Source: Pseudomonadota bacterium
GTDB taxonomy: Bacteria; Myxococcota_A; UBA796; CAJQPC01
DNA length: 64,000 nucleotides
Reading direction: 5' to 3'
Assembly (NCBI GenBank): GCA_024228935.1
Contig: JAAESX010000022.1
Location: 1 to 64,000 of the forward strand
This document shows, one piece after another, positions 1 through 8,813 of the stretch. The first letter of the stretch is position 1. Each line of letters opens with the position of its first letter. The position numbers and the translations under genes are program-made. Below the pieces are notes generated by a model, which had not been told where the DNA came from, did not search any database, and saw only the letters and a list, made by a program, of their open reading frames with translations.

Positions 1-441
1 CAGGAGGCGCTCGAGGTCTTCGACGAGTGCGCCATGGGTCTGCAGCTGGGCCTGAAGGCGTCGCTCAACTTGTCGCTGCCAGCCCAGGAACGGGAGAACG
101 TCGGCCGCTGGCCGCTCGCCGAGGTGGTCGAAGAGGCGCACCAGAGCGCGACGCTGTTCGGTCGGAACGTCGCCACCTGGAACGTCTCCATCGTCGACGG
201 GCCCGTGCTCGAGGGGGACGTCGCGGTGTGGCGGTTGCTGCTCATCGCGCTGGCGCTCGATCCGCTGGAGCGCCTGAAGGCGGCGAACCGGCGAGGAGCG
301 GTCAGCGTGCGCTTCGAGGGCGGCCTGGTGATCGAGGACGACGGCCCGGACGGCCCGATCCCGTGGGCGGCCCACGTCGCGGCAGACCGGTTGGCGGTCT
401 CCGTCAGCCGCGAGCGCGGTCGGACGGTCGTGGGCCTGTGA
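1..441 (+). CDS. C-terminal part of a possible sensor-kinase-like protein
   Basis: The frame is open to the left edge, so only the last 146 codons are visible and the start lies upstream. The segment begins with an amphipathic helical stretch and continues into a beta-rich part (VSVRFEGGLVIEDDG) that looks like the ATP-binding half of a histidine-kinase HATPase fold: a helix like an N-box region (WRLLLIALALDPLE), then a Gly/Asp turn. The canonical Asn of the N box and a full G2 loop are not evident, so it may be a degenerate or non-catalytic kinase domain. Its end overlaps the convergent glycosyltransferase gene by 38 bp. Family assignment is an inference from this partial fold pattern only. 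Confidence 0.5.
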   Translation, partial: QEALEVFDECAMGLQLGLKASLNLSLPAQERENVGRWPLAEVVEEAHQSATLFGRNVATWNVSIVDGPVLEGDVAVWRLLLIALALDPLERLKAANRRGAVSVRFEGGLVIEDDGPDGPIPWAAHVAADRLAVSVSRERGRTVVGL

Positions 442-1147
442 TGCGCTCCCGCACGACGCGGGCGAGGAAGAGCGGGTTGCCCAGCAGGTAGCGGCGCCAG
501 AGCCGCCCCGGCTCGGTGAGCAGCCGCGCGAGCCACTCCTGGTTGTCGTGCAGCCAGGCGGGGCCGCGGTCCACCTTGCCGCTCACGAAGTCCGCGGTCG
601 CCCCGAGGCACCACACCACCGGCGCGTCGAGGTGACCTCGCCAGATGGACGTCCACCGCTCCTGGACCGGTGTGCCCATGCCGACCAGGACCAGGTCGGG
701 CTTCCAGGCGTTGACCCGCTCGCAGAGCGCCGGGTTGTCGTCGTGGAAGCCGTGCTCGGCGAGCAGCTCCAGGTCCGGGTGGCGCTCCCGCAGGACGCGA
801 GCGGCCTCCTCGCTCACGCCGGGCTCGCCGCCGATCCAGGCGATTCGCCAGCGACCCTCGGCTTCGGCGGCCAGATCCCAGATCCAGTCGGCGCCCGTCA
901 TCCGCTCGGGCAGCTCGTGGCCCAGGATTCGCGCCCCGAGGACCACGCCCGCGCCGTCGGCGTAGCAGAGGTCCGCGGATCGCAGGAAGTCGCTCAGGGC
1001 CTCGTCCCGAGCGGCCGTGTTCATCACGTGCACGTTCAGGTACGCGACGGTCGTCGGGGTGCTGGCGGCGATGCGCGAGGCGACCTCGTCCAGCAGCCCC
1101 GCCTTGTCGAGCACGTCGACCGGGAGGCCGAGGACCTCGATCCTCAG
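404..1147 (-). CDS. WecG/TagA/CpsF-family glycosyltransferase
   Basis: A protein of about 247 residues, the normal length for WecG/TagA/CpsF enzymes, which transfer an N-acetylhexosamine-type sugar onto a lipid-linked acceptor at the inner face of the membrane. Family hallmarks visible are NVHVMNTA, YADGAGVV, the T-GADW segment near residue 90, a Rossmann-like core, and GATADFVSGKVDRGP late in the protein. No ATG, GTG or TTG sits at the right place; the most economical start is a CTG that overlaps the stop of the upstream lipoprotein as CTGA, so the pair is translationally coupled. This start is inferred. Context (Wza-, Wzc- and WbaP-like genes nearby) puts it in capsule or exopolysaccharide assembly. 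A second family member lies at 52548. Confidence 0.85.
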   Translation of the reverse strand: MRIEVLGLPVDVLDKAGLLDEVASRIAASTPTTVAYLNVHVMNTAARDEALSDFLRSADLCYADGAGVVLGARILGHELPERMTGADWIWDLAAEAEGRWRIAWIGGEPGVSEEAARVLRERHPDLELLAEHGFHDDNPALCERVNAWKPDLVLVGMGTPVQERWTSIWRGHLDAPVVWCLGATADFVSGKVDRGPAWLHDNQEWLARLLTEPGRLWRRYLLGNPLFLARVVRERITGPRPSDRARG

Positions 1148-2322
1148 AGCGTGTACCCGCCGCCGTAGACGAAGTGGCTGCCCGCCATGCCGAGGCCGGC
1201 GTTGGTCACGTCGATGATGCCGCCGCCGTCGTCGACCATCGCGCCGACCATCACGACGATGACGCGCCCGGAGACGTAGCTGTTCCAGACGCCGCTGCTC
1301 ATCGTGTAGCTGCCGGTGTTCGGCACGACGCAGGTGATGCTCTCGGCGACCGAGTTCTGATCCGAGCTCAGCAGGTTCAGCACGATGAGGATGCGATCGC
1401 CGTCGCCGCCACCGCTCCAGCGGAAGGTCTGGTTCCGGCTGAAGTCGGGGAGGTACTGCTGGTCGATCAGCGGCTGGGTCAGCGTCAGGCCGCCCGGCAT
1501 GTAGACGAAGTCGTCCACGCTGAACTGGGGCCAGCCGTTGGACGGGTCCATCGGCTTGAGCGTGTAGGACGCTCCGGCGGTGAACTGGCTGGCCGAGGTC
1601 AGCGCCGTCTCGTAGTTGTTCGTCGAGCCGCCGATCCAGGTCAGGTCGAGGTTCTTCGCGCCGGCCGACAGGGTGGCCGAGCTGGTGCCGAGGTCCATGA
1701 CCGTGAGGTCCGACCCGCTGTAGACGTACTCGCTGGAGCAGCCGTTCTCGCTGTTGTTGTAGACCTGCCAGAAGGCGAAGCCGTCGACGGGCTCGATGAA
1801 GCCGAACCAGACGCCGCCGGTGTCGTCCGGGGGCGAGGGGTTCCAGTACTGGCCCTTGTAGTCGATCCACCAGAACTCACCGATAGTGCTGACCTTGCCC
1901 GTGCCGTCCTCGAAGACGGAGTAGCTGCTGTCCAGTCGGCCGAAGCCGTTGTCGGTGGTGACCTTCACGTCGAACGTGCCGGTGTCCATCGAGTTCGTGA
2001 CCGCCGTGATGACGCTGTTCTGCGCCGCCAGGACCGGCGCTTGCGTGTCGCCGATGACGACCGTCGCCGAGCTGTCGAACGGACCGCCGACGATGGTGAT
2101 CTCGGTGCCGCCTCGCGTGGTGCCGTAGCTGGGGGTCACCGACGCGATATCGATCGTGACCTCCTTGTCGGTGTCCGTGTCGCTGTCCGTGTCGGCATCG
2201 GTGTCGGCGTCACCGACGACCAGCGGACCGCTGTCATCCGGATCGATGGCCGACGGGTTGTACTGATCCATCAAGCAGCTGGTCAGCAGGAGCAGGGCGG
2301 AGCTGGGAAGCACGAGGCGCAT
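1144..2322 (-). CDS. Lipoprotein with an IPT/TIG domain
   Basis: A 392-residue exported lipoprotein. The signal peptide is 15 residues with lipobox LTSC (Cys16), followed by an Asp/Thr-rich linker (DADTDADTDSDTDTD) of the kind common in myxobacterial surface lipoproteins. Residues about 70-155 form an IPT/TIG immunoglobulin-like fold (IASVTPSYGTTRGGTEITIVG then VKVTTDNGFG). The rest is beta-rich with no recognised domain. It precedes and overlaps the glycosyltransferase gene and is divergent from the Wza-like gene, so it may be a surface component of the same polysaccharide system. Function is unknown. Confidence 0.8.
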   Translation of the reverse strand: MRLVLPSSALLLLTSCLMDQYNPSAIDPDDSGPLVVGDADTDADTDSDTDTDKEVTIDIASVTPSYGTTRGGTEITIVGGPFDSSATVVIGDTQAPVLAAQNSVITAVTNSMDTGTFDVKVTTDNGFGRLDSSYSVFEDGTGKVSTIGEFWWIDYKGQYWNPSPPDDTGGVWFGFIEPVDGFAFWQVYNNSENGCSSEYVYSGSDLTVMDLGTSSATLSAGAKNLDLTWIGGSTNNYETALTSASQFTAGASYTLKPMDPSNGWPQFSVDDFVYMPGGLTLTQPLIDQQYLPDFSRNQTFRWSGGGDGDRILIVLNLLSSDQNSVAESITCVVPNTGSYTMSSGVWNSYVSGRVIVVMVGAMVDDGGGIIDVTNAGLGMAGSHFVYGGGYTL

Positions 2323-2402
2323 GTCGACAGGCGATCTATTGGGCGGGGAAGAAGCCAGCATGTCACGAATGTGTCCCGCTCTGTGGCCCCCGATGGGCGC
2401 GT

Positions 2403-2408
2403 TAGGCT
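2403..2408 (+). promoter_or_regulatory. Candidate -10 hexamer for leaderless wza-like gene
   Basis: TAGGCT lies 7 nt before the ATG at 2416, and no Shine-Dalgarno site is present. The block GTTAGGCTnnGCGCG also occurs directly before the Wzc-like gene at 4578, with the same spacing to within one base, which makes chance less likely. Transcription would start at or near the A of the ATG. A -35 element is not obvious. Confidence 0.4.
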
Positions 2409-2415
2409 GTGCGCG

Positions 2416-3126
2416 ATGATCTGGCTCCTCTCCATCCTCTCTGTGGGCTGCACGAAGCAGGCCCCGTCCAACATCGCCGAGGCCGGCGAGGCGCTGCGCG
2501 CTCCGGCTCCGCAGGACTTCGTCTTCGGACCGGGGGACGTGCTCGACCTGAACGTCTGGCGGCACGACGAGCTGGACATGACGATCACCGTCGCTCCCGA
2601 CGGCCGGATCAGCATGCCGCTCATCGGCGAGGTCGTCGTGACCGGGCTGACCTACCCCGAGCTGATCTCGACGCTCGAGGGCTCGCTGTCCGAGTACATC
2701 GTCGAGCCGAGCGTCGCGGTGAACATCGTCTCGGTGAGCAACCAGAAGGTCTTCATCCTGGGCGAGGTCCAGAACCCCGCCGTCCTGCAGATCGCCAACG
2801 AGATGACCATCCTCGAGGCGCTCATCCGGACCGGCGGCATCCACCAGGACGCCCGGACCGACAACGTCCTGCTCATCCGCGGCGACATCGCGGACCCCGA
2901 GCTGTACCTGGTCGACGTCGACGCGATCTACGCCCAGGGCGACATGACCCAGCTGGTCCAGCTGCAGAAGGGCGACATCGTCTACGTGCCGGCCAAGACC
3001 ATCACCAACGTGGAGCGGTTCTTCCGCCGGGTCCAGGGAATCATCGCTCCGTTCGTGGGTGGCTCGGTCGTGTACCGGAACGCCATCCAGGGCGACGCCC
3101 AGGGCTCGAGCGCGGCGCAGGATTGA
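2416..3126 (+). CDS. Polysaccharide export lipoprotein (Wza-like)
   Basis: A 236-residue outer-membrane lipoprotein of the polysaccharide biosynthesis/export family. The signal peptide is very short (MIWLLSILSVGC, Cys12). The Poly_export domain starts at about residue 37 (FVFGPGDVLDLNVWRHDEL, then TVAPDGRISMPLIGEV), followed by a SLBB domain (NQKVFILGEVQNPAVLQI). It is shorter than E. coli Wza (about 380 residues), as is usual for single-SLBB homologues. The gene opens a run with the WbaP-like and Wzc-like genes and overlaps the next start (TTGA). It would form the export pore for the polymer built by these neighbours. Confidence 0.9.
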   Translation: MIWLLSILSVGCTKQAPSNIAEAGEALRAPAPQDFVFGPGDVLDLNVWRHDELDMTITVAPDGRISMPLIGEVVVTGLTYPELISTLEGSLSEYIVEPSVAVNIVSVSNQKVFILGEVQNPAVLQIANEMTILEALIRTGGIHQDARTDNVLLIRGDIADPELYLVDVDAIYAQGDMTQLVQLQKGDIVYVPAKTITNVERFFRRVQGIIAPFVGGSVVYRNAIQGDAQGSSAAQD

Positions 3127-4568
3127 GGCGTGGCCTGGGCCTGCGGGCCCTCGTCGTACTCGCTGACGCGCTCGTGCTCGTCGGCGCGCTCGTCGTGGCG
3201 TGGCAGATCTGGGTCTGGTGGCGGCCGATCATGGATCAGCTGCTACAGGTCCAGCCTTGGCACCTGCTGGGGTTCAACGACTGGAGCCCGCCCATCACGG
3301 CGCTCGGCGTGGCCTGGCTCGTCGGGCTGCGCTCGCTCGGGTTCTACGACCCCGGCCGGATGAACACGGCGGTCCGCTCGCTGGGCGCGCTGTCGACCTC
3401 GGTCCTGTGGGTGCTCGGGCTGGTGTTCGCGTTCCAGTTCTTCGCCCCCCAGCGCAGCTACAGCCGCTTCCTCGTGGTGGCGTTCCTGGCGTCCGGGTTC
3501 GTCGGTCTGGGGCTGTGGCGCTGGATCCTGCTCCGGGTCCAGGCGCGCTTTCCGCTCGAACAGGCTCGGGAGCTGGTCGCCGTCTACGGCGTCGGCGAGG
3601 AGGCCCAGCACCTGGCCGAGCAGTTCGACGCGCAGGGTCATGCCACCTGGCAGCTCGTGGGCTTCGTTCGCCCGCTGGTGCCCACCGACGAGGTGGTCGA
3701 TCCGGACCGCATCGTCGGCGGCGTCGACGAGCTCCGCAGCCTGGTGAACGAGCACCGGCTCGAGACGCTCGTGCTCGCGACCCGGACGGTCGAGCGCGAC
3801 GAGGCCCTGATGCTCGCGACCCGCTCGACCCAGATGGGCCTGCGCGTCCTGCAGGTGCCGTTCACGTGGGGGATCGTCTCGCCGCGCCTGGACCTGGCCG
3901 ACCTGGGCGACCTGCAGCTCATCGATCTGGCGCGGCTCCGGTACCCGACCGCCGCCGAGTACACGAAGCGGGCGTTCGACCTCATGGCCGTCGTTCTCGG
4001 GGGCCTTGTGCTGCTCCCGATCTTCCTGCTCACGGCGCTCGCCATCCGACTCGACTCGGCTGGCCCGGTCCTGTTCGCAGCGCCGCGGGTCGGACAGGGC
4101 GGGCGGACGTTTCCGTTCTTCAAGTTCCGGTCGATGTTCCACGGGGCCGACGACGTGAAGGCCGAGCTCGCCGAGCAGAACGAGGCCGACGGGCCGCTGT
4201 TCAAGATCACGGACGACCCGCGCATCACGCGCGTCGGGCACTTCATCCGGAAGTACAGCCTGGACGAGTTCCCCCAGTTCTGGAACGTCATCCGCGGGGA
4301 CATGAACCTGGTTGGCCCGCGCCCGCTCCCAGTGAAGGACCTCGAGGGCATCGAGGACGACCCCGAGATCGCGTACTGGTTCGAGCTCCGCCACCAGGTG
4401 CCGCCCGGCATCACCGGGCTGTGGCAGGTGAAGGGAAGGAGCGACCTCGGCTTCCGGGAGATGGTCCGCCTCGACATCCACTACGTCCAGAACTGGTCCG
4501 TCTGGCTGGATCTCAAGATCCTGCTCGCCACCGTGCCCGCCGTGCTGCGCGGGCGCGGGGCACGTTAG
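3123..4568 (+). CDS. Undecaprenyl-phosphate sugar-1-phosphate transferase (WbaP/ExoY-like)
   Basis: A 481-residue polyprenyl-phosphate glycosyl-1-phosphate transferase that would load the first sugar of a repeat unit onto undecaprenyl phosphate. Several N-terminal membrane helices come first (from ALVVLADALVLVGALVVAWQ), then a CoA-binding-like Rossmann domain (about residues 140-270), then the C-terminal bacterial sugar transferase domain with a re-entrant helix (LMAVVLGGLVLLPIFLL), FFKFRSM, KYSLDEFPQFWNVIRGDM and VGPRP. The start is taken as the TTG that overlaps the preceding stop codon (TTGA), preceded by AGG; it gives MRRGLGLRALVV, a good membrane-protein start. Confidence 0.9.
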   Translation: MRRGLGLRALVVLADALVLVGALVVAWQIWVWWRPIMDQLLQVQPWHLLGFNDWSPPITALGVAWLVGLRSLGFYDPGRMNTAVRSLGALSTSVLWVLGLVFAFQFFAPQRSYSRFLVVAFLASGFVGLGLWRWILLRVQARFPLEQARELVAVYGVGEEAQHLAEQFDAQGHATWQLVGFVRPLVPTDEVVDPDRIVGGVDELRSLVNEHRLETLVLATRTVERDEALMLATRSTQMGLRVLQVPFTWGIVSPRLDLADLGDLQLIDLARLRYPTAAEYTKRAFDLMAVVLGGLVLLPIFLLTALAIRLDSAGPVLFAAPRVGQGGRTFPFFKFRSMFHGADDVKAELAEQNEADGPLFKITDDPRITRVGHFIRKYSLDEFPQFWNVIRGDMNLVGPRPLPVKDLEGIEDDPEIAYWFELRHQVPPGITGLWQVKGRSDLGFREMVRLDIHYVQNWSVWLDLKILLATVPAVLRGRGAR

Positions 4569-4571
4569 GCT
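4566..4571 (+). promoter_or_regulatory. Candidate internal -10 hexamer before the Wzc-like gene
   Basis: TAGGCT, overlapping the stop codon of the upstream gene, lies 6 nt before the GTG start. It sits in a block nearly identical to that before the Wza-like gene (GTTAGGCT, two variable bases, GCGCG). This suggests the kinase gene has its own leaderless promoter in addition to operon transcription. Inference from sequence similarity only. Confidence 0.3.
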
Positions 4572-4577
4572 CCGCGC

Positions 4578-6668
4578 GTGGAACTCCTGCGCATCTGGAC
4601 GGCACTCCTGCGTCGTCGCTGGCTCCTCGGCCAGGCCGTCGTCTTCTTCACGCTGGTCGGGCTGGTCTCCGCCCTGCTGTTACCGAAGAGCTACCAGGCG
4701 ACCAGCAAGGTCATGATCTCGAGCTCGGACGCCACCTCGGCGGTCCTGTCCGACCTGGGACTCCAGGAGCTGGCTGTCGGGCTGTCGGGCGAGAGCGACG
4801 ACATCCAGAACCACATCGCGCTGGCCACGACCCGCCCGATTGTCGAGGACCTGGTCTGGAAGCTGCAACTCCGCGACGACGACGGCGTCCTCGTCGAGCC
4901 GGACAAGCTCATCATCCCCGGCACGTTCGCGGCGCTCTCCGCCGACCCGCTGCTGGAGATCAAGCAGCACCAGTCGACCGACATCATCATCATCACGGCG
5001 ACCTCGAACGACCCCGAGCTGTCCCGCCTGATGGCCGACACCCTGGCGCGGGTCTACATCGCCGACACGCTCGACCGCAGCCGGCAGGAGACGCGCGAGG
5101 CCCACCGCTTCGTCGAGGGGCGCCTCGAGGTCGTGCAGGCCGAGTTCGACCGGGCGCTGACCCGCATCGCCGACGTCCAGGAGAGCGAACAGATCATCGA
5201 CCTGGACAGCGAGGTCCGCGCGTCGGTCTCCCGCCTGTCCGAGATGATGCTGATGGGCGAGGAGACCACGACTCGGGCGGCTGAGGTCCGGGCCCAGATC
5301 TCGGCGCTGCGCGGTGTCCAGGGGCGCGAGGACATCGACTACATCGGCCCGGCCACGGTGTCCGAGAACTCCGACATCCGCACGCTCCGCGACCAGCTCC
5401 TGACCCTGCGCACGCAGCGGGTCACCGAGACGCTGGAGAAGACGGCGCGCCACCCGGACGTCCTCCGCATCGACGCCCAGATCGCGAACGCCGAAGAAGA
5501 GATGATGCGGACGCTCGAAGAGCAGCACGGAATGGACCCGACGGTCGTGCAGCTCGAGGTCGAGCTCGCCGGACTGCTGGACCGGAGCGCTGCCATCGAC
5601 GCGGCCATCAACCGGACCACCGAGCGGTTCTCGCTGTACCCGGACAAGATGCGTCGGCTCTCGCAGCTCGAGCTCGCGGCCACCGCGGCCGAGGAGGTCT
5701 ACCGGAGCCTGCAGGCGCAGAGCTACCAGATCGCCGTGGCCGAGGCGATGAGCACCTCGCCCATCCAGTTCGTCGAGCCCGCGCAGCGGCCCGACCGCCA
5801 GGTGAGCCCGCGCATCCTGGTCAACCTCGTCATCGGCTTCGGCGTCGGATGTCTCGTCGGCTTCGGTCTGGTGGCCGTGTTCGAGTACGTCGACGACTCG
5901 ATCAAGACGCCCGACGAGCTGAAGGAAGCGTGGGACGCGCCCCAACTCGGCGTGGTGCCACGGTTCGCCGCTGGCGTGGGCGTCACCATCGCGGGGCTCA
6001 AGCCGACCGACCCGGTCGTCGAGGGCTTCCGAACGCTGCGCTCGGCCATCGAATACGCCACGCTCGACAAGCCAGCCAGCTCGATGATGGTCACCTCGTC
6101 GCTGCCCGGCGAGGGCAAGAGCACGGTGCTCGCGTCGCTGGCCGTCGCGATGGCGAACGAGGGCAAGCGCGTCCTGCTCCTCGACTGCGACCTGCGCCGT
6201 CCGATGCAGCACACGTTCCACCCCCAGAACGGCAACGCGACCGGCGTGACCGAGGTCCTGCTCGGTCGCACGACCTGGCAGGAGGCGGTCCAGTCCACCC
6301 CGGTCGAGGGGCTGTCACTGTTGTCCTCGGGCCCGATCCCGCCGAACCCCGGCAAGCTGGTCGAGTCCCTGAAGCTGCGCCAGCTCCTGAACGAGCTCGT
6401 CCGCGAGCACGACGTCGTCCTGGTCGACGCGCCCCCGGCCCTGGTCGTCAACGACGCCTTGCTCATCGCCGGGATGGTCGACCACGTCGTCTGCGTCGTC
6501 GAGGCCAACGCCACCGCGCGGCGAGTCCTCCAGGACGCCCGCGACCGGCTCGAGGGGCATGGCGTCGAGCCGCTGGGCCTGGTGCTGAACAAGCTCGACT
6601 ACGACACCGCCGGCTACGGCGTCTACGCCCGGGCGTACGAGACGTACAGCAAGGGCGGTGCCGCGTGA
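4578..6668 (+). CDS. Polysaccharide co-polymerase with bacterial tyrosine kinase domain (Wzc-like)
   Basis: A 696-residue inner-membrane protein combining a Wzz chain-length domain with a cytoplasmic BY-kinase, controlling polymer length and export. Visible: TM1 at about residues 14-34, a long periplasmic coiled-coil part, TM2 at about 413-435, then Walker A GEGKST (about 511), Walker A' LLLDCDLRRP (about 535) and Walker B VVLVDAPPA (about 614). The C-terminus carries a tyrosine cluster (five Tyr in the last 22 residues), the usual autophosphorylation tail. GTG start. The downstream HEAT lipoprotein start touches its stop (TGATG). Confidence 0.92.
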   Translation: MELLRIWTALLRRRWLLGQAVVFFTLVGLVSALLLPKSYQATSKVMISSSDATSAVLSDLGLQELAVGLSGESDDIQNHIALATTRPIVEDLVWKLQLRDDDGVLVEPDKLIIPGTFAALSADPLLEIKQHQSTDIIIITATSNDPELSRLMADTLARVYIADTLDRSRQETREAHRFVEGRLEVVQAEFDRALTRIADVQESEQIIDLDSEVRASVSRLSEMMLMGEETTTRAAEVRAQISALRGVQGREDIDYIGPATVSENSDIRTLRDQLLTLRTQRVTETLEKTARHPDVLRIDAQIANAEEEMMRTLEEQHGMDPTVVQLEVELAGLLDRSAAIDAAINRTTERFSLYPDKMRRLSQLELAATAAEEVYRSLQAQSYQIAVAEAMSTSPIQFVEPAQRPDRQVSPRILVNLVIGFGVGCLVGFGLVAVFEYVDDSIKTPDELKEAWDAPQLGVVPRFAAGVGVTIAGLKPTDPVVEGFRTLRSAIEYATLDKPASSMMVTSSLPGEGKSTVLASLAVAMANEGKRVLLLDCDLRRPMQHTFHPQNGNATGVTEVLLGRTTWQEAVQSTPVEGLSLLSSGPIPPNPGKLVESLKLRQLLNELVREHDVVLVDAPPALVVNDALLIAGMVDHVVCVVEANATARRVLQDARDRLEGHGVEPLGLVLNKLDYDTAGYGVYARAYETYSKGGAA

Positions 6669-7294
6669 TGTGGTTCCTGTTGCTGGCGTGCGGGATGGAC
6701 GCCGAGGTGCTCGCCACGGGCATGGGGAGCGCGAACCCCGCGGTCCGGCTCGACATGGTGAAGGCCGGGAAGATCGTCGAGGACCCCATCATCGTCGAGG
6801 CGCTCATCGTGGCGCTGGACGACGAGTCGCCGGAGATTCGGGCGGCGGCCATCGAGGCGCTCGCCGAGCAGGAGGCGCTCGACGCGGTGCCCGCCCTGTG
6901 CGATGCGCTCCAGGACGGCGACCCCATGGTCCGGCGCGTGGCCATCGATGCGCTCGGTCGGCTCCAGGATCCGGGCGCGGTCGGACCGCTGCTCTCGCTA
7001 ATCGACGCCGAGCGGGACCGGGTCCCGCTGAACGCCATCTGGGCCCTGGGGAACATCGGCGACCCGACGGCGCTCACGGCGCTGTCGCGCCTGCGCCTCG
7101 ATGAGGACCCGTACGTGGCGTACAACGCGGACGTGGCGCTCCGGAACATCGGGGACGGCGTGGTCGAGGAGACCGTGATCGAGGAGCCGCCGGTCGAAGA
7201 GGAGCCCGCTCCCGTCGAGGAGGTCCCGGTCGAGGAAGAGGCCCCCGAGCCGACCGGCGAGCCCGAGACGATCAACGTGCCGTTCCCGGGCTGA
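6668..7294 (+). CDS. HEAT-repeat lipoprotein
   Basis: A 208-residue predicted lipoprotein with an extremely short signal peptide (MWFLLLAC, Cys8). Residues about 18-160 are HEAT/PBS-lyase-type helical repeats, about five units with the pattern PEIRAAAIEAL and PMVRRVAIDALGRLQDP. The tail (about 165-200) is a Glu/Pro-rich low-complexity spacer (VEEEPAPVEEVPVEEE) that may span the periplasm. Its start overlaps the stop of the Wzc-like gene by one base, so it is probably co-translated and may be an accessory or scaffold protein of the polysaccharide export machine. A GTG one codon earlier is an alternative start. Confidence 0.8.
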   Translation: MWFLLLACGMDAEVLATGMGSANPAVRLDMVKAGKIVEDPIIVEALIVALDDESPEIRAAAIEALAEQEALDAVPALCDALQDGDPMVRRVAIDALGRLQDPGAVGPLLSLIDAERDRVPLNAIWALGNIGDPTALTALSRLRLDEDPYVAYNADVALRNIGDGVVEETVIEEPPVEEEPAPVEEVPVEEEAPEPTGEPETINVPFPG

Positions 7295-7296
7295 GC

Positions 7297-8766
7297 TCAG
7301 GGTCCTCCGGACAGGACCCAGCTGCCGCCGCGTAGCTCGACGTAGACGCGCACATCCAGGTCGTCGGACCTCGCGACGTGGTCTCTCGAGGTCACCTTCG
7401 TGACGTCGAGGCCGCCGCCCAGGTGCCCGCCCTCGGCCAGGATCCGCCAGACGTCGACGCCACCTCGCAGGCGGCGCTCGTGCTCGGGGAGCGCGATGAC
7501 CGTGTCCCCGACGACGCCCACGACGTCGACGCGATCGACGTGCTCGCCCCAGACCGCCACGCCCATCGGGATCGGCGTCCAGGCGACGCGGGCCCACCAG
7601 GTCTCCTGGTCTCCGCCGTTCGGGTGGCCCAGGTACCGCTCGGCCTGCGTGAAGCCCTGGTGGTAGACGCGGTGGGTCGTGTACCAGCGGAAGGTGTCGT
7701 CCTTCAGCCGCGCCCACTCCAGGCCGACGATCCAGGGCCCGCCTGCGACCTCGCCGCCGACCAGGTTCGCGACCCCGGCGAGCGAGGGGTACGGCACCGG
7801 GCCCACCCGGCGGACGATCATGTCGTCGCCGCCGTACTGCGTGTAGACCTCGGCGTAGTCCAGGGGCTGGGGGAGGGGGATGGTCACGCGGGCGTCCAGC
7901 GCGGCGATCTCGTCCTGGTCCGGCAGCTCCTGGTCCGGGTCGTCGTAGACGTGGGGGTCCAGCGGCAGGATGAGCTGCCCGACCGTCGGCATGGGGCGAC
8001 CCTCGCCGCCGAACAGGCTGACGCGCGAGGCCCCGAGCTCGAGCCAGCCGGTGGGCGCGTATCGGACGTCCATCCACAGGAGCCCAGGGTTGTCGACGTC
8101 GATGCGCGGCTCCTGGAGCCAGCCTGTGCCCATCTCCACCCGCACCTGACCGAACCGGCCCACATCGCGATGGACGGTCCCCACACCCGCCGGGAACGGG
8201 GACGCGTCGGTGGTCATCATCAGGCTGCCGTGTCGCCCGGGCCCGAGTCGCCGGGCCTCCTTGCCGAAGCCCAGCCGCATGTTGTTCCGCCGCAGGCCGA
8301 CGTAGGCGGTGGGGACGCCGGCCGCGATGAGGAACGGGGCGACATCGGCCTCGCCACGCGCCGTCACGTGCGCCTCGAGCCACGGCGTGGCCGCGACGAG
8401 TCGAGCCCCGAAGCGGCCGGAGACCAGCCCGTCCTCGGGGTCTCCGTTGTCGTTGAGGCCCGGTCCGTCGCCGCCGCTCAGCCCGACGAGGGGCGTCAGG
8501 GAGACCACCGGCTCGTACCAGGCGTGCTGGTGGTCGAGCACGATGCGCTCGGGGGCCCAGGTCGTGGCCAGCGCCAGTCGGGCCTGGCCGTGCCAGGACT
8601 GGTCGTAGTGGGCCCGGCTCAGCTCGCGCGTGTAGAAGAGCGCCGAGCGGTCCGAGCCGCCGAGGATGACGGGCTGGTCGGAGGCACGGAGAGTCCGCGC
8701 CGCGAGGTCGTCGAAGGGCTCGTCCCCCGGCGTGGCGAGGGCGACGCCGACGAGGCACAGCAGCAT
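7297..8766 (-). CDS. Capsule-assembly Wzi-family outer-membrane protein
   Basis: A 489-residue beta-barrel protein resembling Wzi, which anchors capsule to the cell surface; length matches the family (about 480). A short signal peptide (MLLCLVGVALA, then TPG) is followed by alternating amphipathic strands with typical barrel patterns (AYVGLRRNNMRLGFGKEARRLG, where Wzi-type proteins have conserved Arg/Gly positions). The last part is barrel-like up to the C-terminus. It sits convergent to the Wza/WbaP/Wzc-like run, consistent with a role in attaching the exported polymer. Wzi assignment is from pattern similarity. Confidence 0.75.
   Translation of the reverse strand: MLLCLVGVALATPGDEPFDDLAARTLRASDQPVILGGSDRSALFYTRELSRAHYDQSWHGQARLALATTWAPERIVLDHQHAWYEPVVSLTPLVGLSGGDGPGLNDNGDPEDGLVSGRFGARLVAATPWLEAHVTARGEADVAPFLIAAGVPTAYVGLRRNNMRLGFGKEARRLGPGRHGSLMMTTDASPFPAGVGTVHRDVGRFGQVRVEMGTGWLQEPRIDVDNPGLLWMDVRYAPTGWLELGASRVSLFGGEGRPMPTVGQLILPLDPHVYDDPDQELPDQDEIAALDARVTIPLPQPLDYAEVYTQYGGDDMIVRRVGPVPYPSLAGVANLVGGEVAGGPWIVGLEWARLKDDTFRWYTTHRVYHQGFTQAERYLGHPNGGDQETWWARVAWTPIPMGVAVWGEHVDRVDVVGVVGDTVIALPEHERRLRGGVDVWRILAEGGHLGGGLDVTKVTSRDHVARSDDLDVRVYVELRGGSWVLSGGP
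7300..7319. terminator. Hairpin at a convergent gene junction
   Basis: GGGTCCT and AGGACCC form a perfect 7-bp inverted repeat with a 6-nt loop, directly after the stop of the HEAT gene and inside the last codons of the convergent Wzi-like gene. It has no T-run, so it may terminate only weakly or act in mRNA 3' end protection for both directions. Confidence 0.4.
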
Positions 8767-8773
8767 GTCGACA

Positions 8774-8779
8774 AACGTA
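8774..8779 (-). promoter_or_regulatory. Candidate -10 hexamer, leaderless Wzi-like gene
   Basis: TACGTT lies 7 nt before the ATG on this strand, and there is no Shine-Dalgarno site. It fits the TAnnnT plus 6-8 nt pattern seen at many starts in this window. Confidence 0.35.
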
Positions 8780-8813
8780 GCACCCGTCGCGTCGTTGCGG
8801 CATCGTAGGAGCC